Below are positions 40,216 to 41,846 of a stretch of DNA of 41,846 nucleotides, one piece after another. The notes beneath the pieces were generated by a model, which saw nothing but the letters and a program-made list of their open reading frames with translations, did not search any database and was not told the origin of the DNA. Source of the DNA: JAHBNG01 sp039028975 (GTDB lineage: Bacteria > Chloroflexota > Anaerolineae > Caldilineales > Caldilineaceae); the NCBI GenBank assembly GCA_039028975.1, contig JBCCHB010000145.1:1-41846 (forward strand). The letters run 5' to 3'. Every line of letters begins with the position of its first letter. The stretch's first letter is position 1. The translations under genes and the position numbers were made by a program.

Positions 40216-41846
40216 ATGGCTACTGAAAACAGTACCCCCGTAAACGAAGAAAGTGCAGAGCAACCCAAGAAGCGGCCCAAGAAACAGCGAAGGGTCTTTA
40301 ACCGCAGGAATTTCCTTGTTGGTGGTGCCATCCTTTTGGGTGGCTCTGTTGCCACCGTCTACTTCGGTCGCAATGCGATTCGGCGTAACGTGCATCACAC
40401 GCTGGCCACATCTGACGCGGCCATAGTCAGTATCGAAAACATGGATGAGCCGATGGCCATGTTTGAGATGCAGCCAGACAATAAGTTGATGCTGAATGCC
40501 CCCTATGCCGAAATGGGGCAGGGCATCATCACCGGCTTTGCCATGCTCGCTGCCGAAGAGTTGGATCTACGCATGGATCAAATCTTGGTGCGACCCACGC
40601 CATTCGATGCCGTGATCGACAATGGCGCAACCGGCGGTAGCGGCACAACCCGTGCCATGTACCAACCAATGCGTGAGATCGCAGCTACCTTCCGCGAAAT
40701 GTTGAAAATGGCTGCTGGAAAACAATGGGGCGTTGATCCAAGCTCTATCCAAACTGCCGATGGCGTGTTGAGCGCAAATGGCAATGAGATGACCTACATC
40801 GACTTGATTAACAGCACAAGCGAGTGGGAAATGCCCGAAGAGACGCCGGAACTTAGACCACGTTCTTCTTTTAAAGTTGTAGGGACCGACCAGCGCCGCT
40901 CCGATCTTAAACCCAAAGTCATGGGCGAGCCGATTTTTGCCCTCGATTATGAGCTGCCCGATATGCTCCACGCCAATCTGCTTAAATGCCCATTCATTGG
41001 TGGCTCGATAAAGTCGATTGACATCGATGCCGCCAAGGCATTCCCTGGTGTTATCGACGTGGTTCAGCAAGAAGTGGGTGGTGATGAGATGATTGCAGTG
41101 GTGGCCGAAAACCGCTGGGCTGCCGAAATGGGCAAACGCGCGCTCAACGCCGAGTGGGATGTGCCCAAAGAGTGGGAGCAGAGCGAGATTGATACACTGA
41201 CGACAGTTGGTGCAGATGGCGTTTCACCCGTTAGCTTACAGCTTGATGGGCGGGCTTCGCGCGTTCTGGATGAAGATGGTGGCACGCTGGTCTCTGCCGA
41301 ATATCGAGTCGCCACCGGAGTCCACGCCCATATGGAGCCAAACAGCGCCATTGCCGATGTCAAGGGGGACCGCGCTTTTATTATTACCGGCAGCCAAGGT
41401 CCATCTTTCCATAAGGGTGCAGTGGCAAATGCCATAGGCATTGATGCTGACAATGTTGATGTGCAGAATGCCTATCTGGGTGGAGCCTTTGGCCGTCGCG
41501 TGGCCCTAAATCCGGCACCGGAAGCAGCCGTCCTCTCGCAGAAATTTGGGCAGCCGGTACAGGTAGTATGGGACCGAGAAACCGAATTCCTTTGTGGGCT
41601 CTTCCGTCCCCCTACCCACCATGCTTTTCGGGCTAAAATAGACGATTCTGGGAAGGTGACGGCTATTGAGCATGGACTTGCCTCTGGCTCCCAAATCATC
41701 GATATTCTGGCCGAGATGTTGCCCATGGGCGAGTTTTTGCACGGTTTTCTCGGTGCCGATCTGATGTCTGCTTCTCACGGTGCCACCTTTATGTACGATT
41801 TTGAGAACCGAGAGACCAACATGTGGCATATCGATCTGCCCTTTAC
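40216..41846 (+). CDS. Molybdopterin large subunit, isoquinoline 1-oxidoreductase beta type, cassette 2 (partial)
   Basis: The 5' 543 codons are present and the frame is open to the window end. A Tat signal (KKQRRVFNRRNFLVGG) is followed by AEMGQGIITGFAMLAAEELD, GATGGSGTTRAMYQP, RVATGVHAHMEPNSA, the cofactor loop YLGGAFGRRVALN and WDRETEF. It is clearly more diverged from cassette 1 than the small subunit is. The cofactor loop has GGAFGRR where cassette 1 has GGGFGRR, and the segment after it differs (SQIIDILAEMLPMG), so substrate range may differ. The C-terminal active-site Glu region lies outside the window. Confidence 0.92.
   Translation, partial: MATENSTPVNEESAEQPKKRPKKQRRVFNRRNFLVGGAILLGGSVATVYFGRNAIRRNVHHTLATSDAAIVSIENMDEPMAMFEMQPDNKLMLNAPYAEMGQGIITGFAMLAAEELDLRMDQILVRPTPFDAVIDNGATGGSGTTRAMYQPMREIAATFREMLKMAAGKQWGVDPSSIQTADGVLSANGNEMTYIDLINSTSEWEMPEETPELRPRSSFKVVGTDQRRSDLKPKVMGEPIFALDYELPDMLHANLLKCPFIGGSIKSIDIDAAKAFPGVIDVVQQEVGGDEMIAVVAENRWAAEMGKRALNAEWDVPKEWEQSEIDTLTTVGADGVSPVSLQLDGRASRVLDEDGGTLVSAEYRVATGVHAHMEPNSAIADVKGDRAFIITGSQGPSFHKGAVANAIGIDADNVDVQNAYLGGAFGRRVALNPAPEAAVLSQKFGQPVQVVWDRETEFLCGLFRPPTHHAFRAKIDDSGKVTAIEHGLASGSQIIDILAEMLPMGEFLHGFLGADLMSASHGATFMYDFENRETNMWHIDLPF

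Overview
The window is a bacterial chromosome segment of mid-range GC, most likely from a Chloroflexota-type heterotroph. That placement is an inference from gene content (twin isoquinoline-oxidoreductase-like cassettes with dihaem lipoproteins, sulfatases, many one-component regulators, small DUF membrane proteins) and from the palindrome-rich intergenic DNA. No rRNA, tRNA or CRISPR array was seen.

Layout. 1-4.6 kb is partly eroded: the C-terminal end of a transposase-like ORF abuts a sulfatase missing its 5' end, followed by a DinB/HicB-like protein, a cupin gene broken by one extra A in an A7 run, a CPBP membrane protease and a decayed SDR. 4.9-9.1 kb is on the minus strand: a small membrane-anchored protein, then a tight operon for a DJ-1/PfpI protein, a DUF4345-like membrane protein and a type I sulfatase. 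9.3-12.2 kb holds a membrane protein and two related lipoproteins, divergent from a NarL-type histidine kinase/response regulator pair at 12.4-14.4 kb. 14.5-17.3 kb holds a TetR regulator, an NmrA-like protein and a Tat-type tyrosinase lipoprotein. 17.5-19 kb is a graveyard of gene fragments: a second copy of the tetR 5' end, a membrane-protein fragment, an AraC regulator with an internal deletion and an alpha/beta-hydrolase tail. 19-23.9 kb holds two near-identical epoxide-hydrolase-like genes with an SDR, small membrane proteins and a divergent TetR. 24.3 kb encodes an exported SUMF1/FGE-like protein.

25.5-28.9 kb and 38.5-41.8 kb hold two paralogous electron-transfer cassettes: dihaem cytochrome lipoprotein, [2Fe-2S] subunit and Tat-exported molybdopterin subunit (the second runs off the window). 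Between them lie an IclR regulator and an acetoin-dehydrogenase-like cluster (acoX, acoA, acoB, a luciferase-like flavin oxidoreductase, acoC), with several palindromic repeats. A TetR gene just before cassette 2 shares a matching promoter/operator design with it.

The most striking item is at 39188-39721. A gene for a four-helix-bundle protein of the 23S rRNA intervening-sequence family, bounded by inverted arrays of an 8-nt repeat, sits exactly between the cytochrome and [2Fe-2S] genes of cassette 2. Cassette 1 keeps the uninterrupted junction. The element therefore looks like an rRNA-type intervening sequence placed inside a protein operon.
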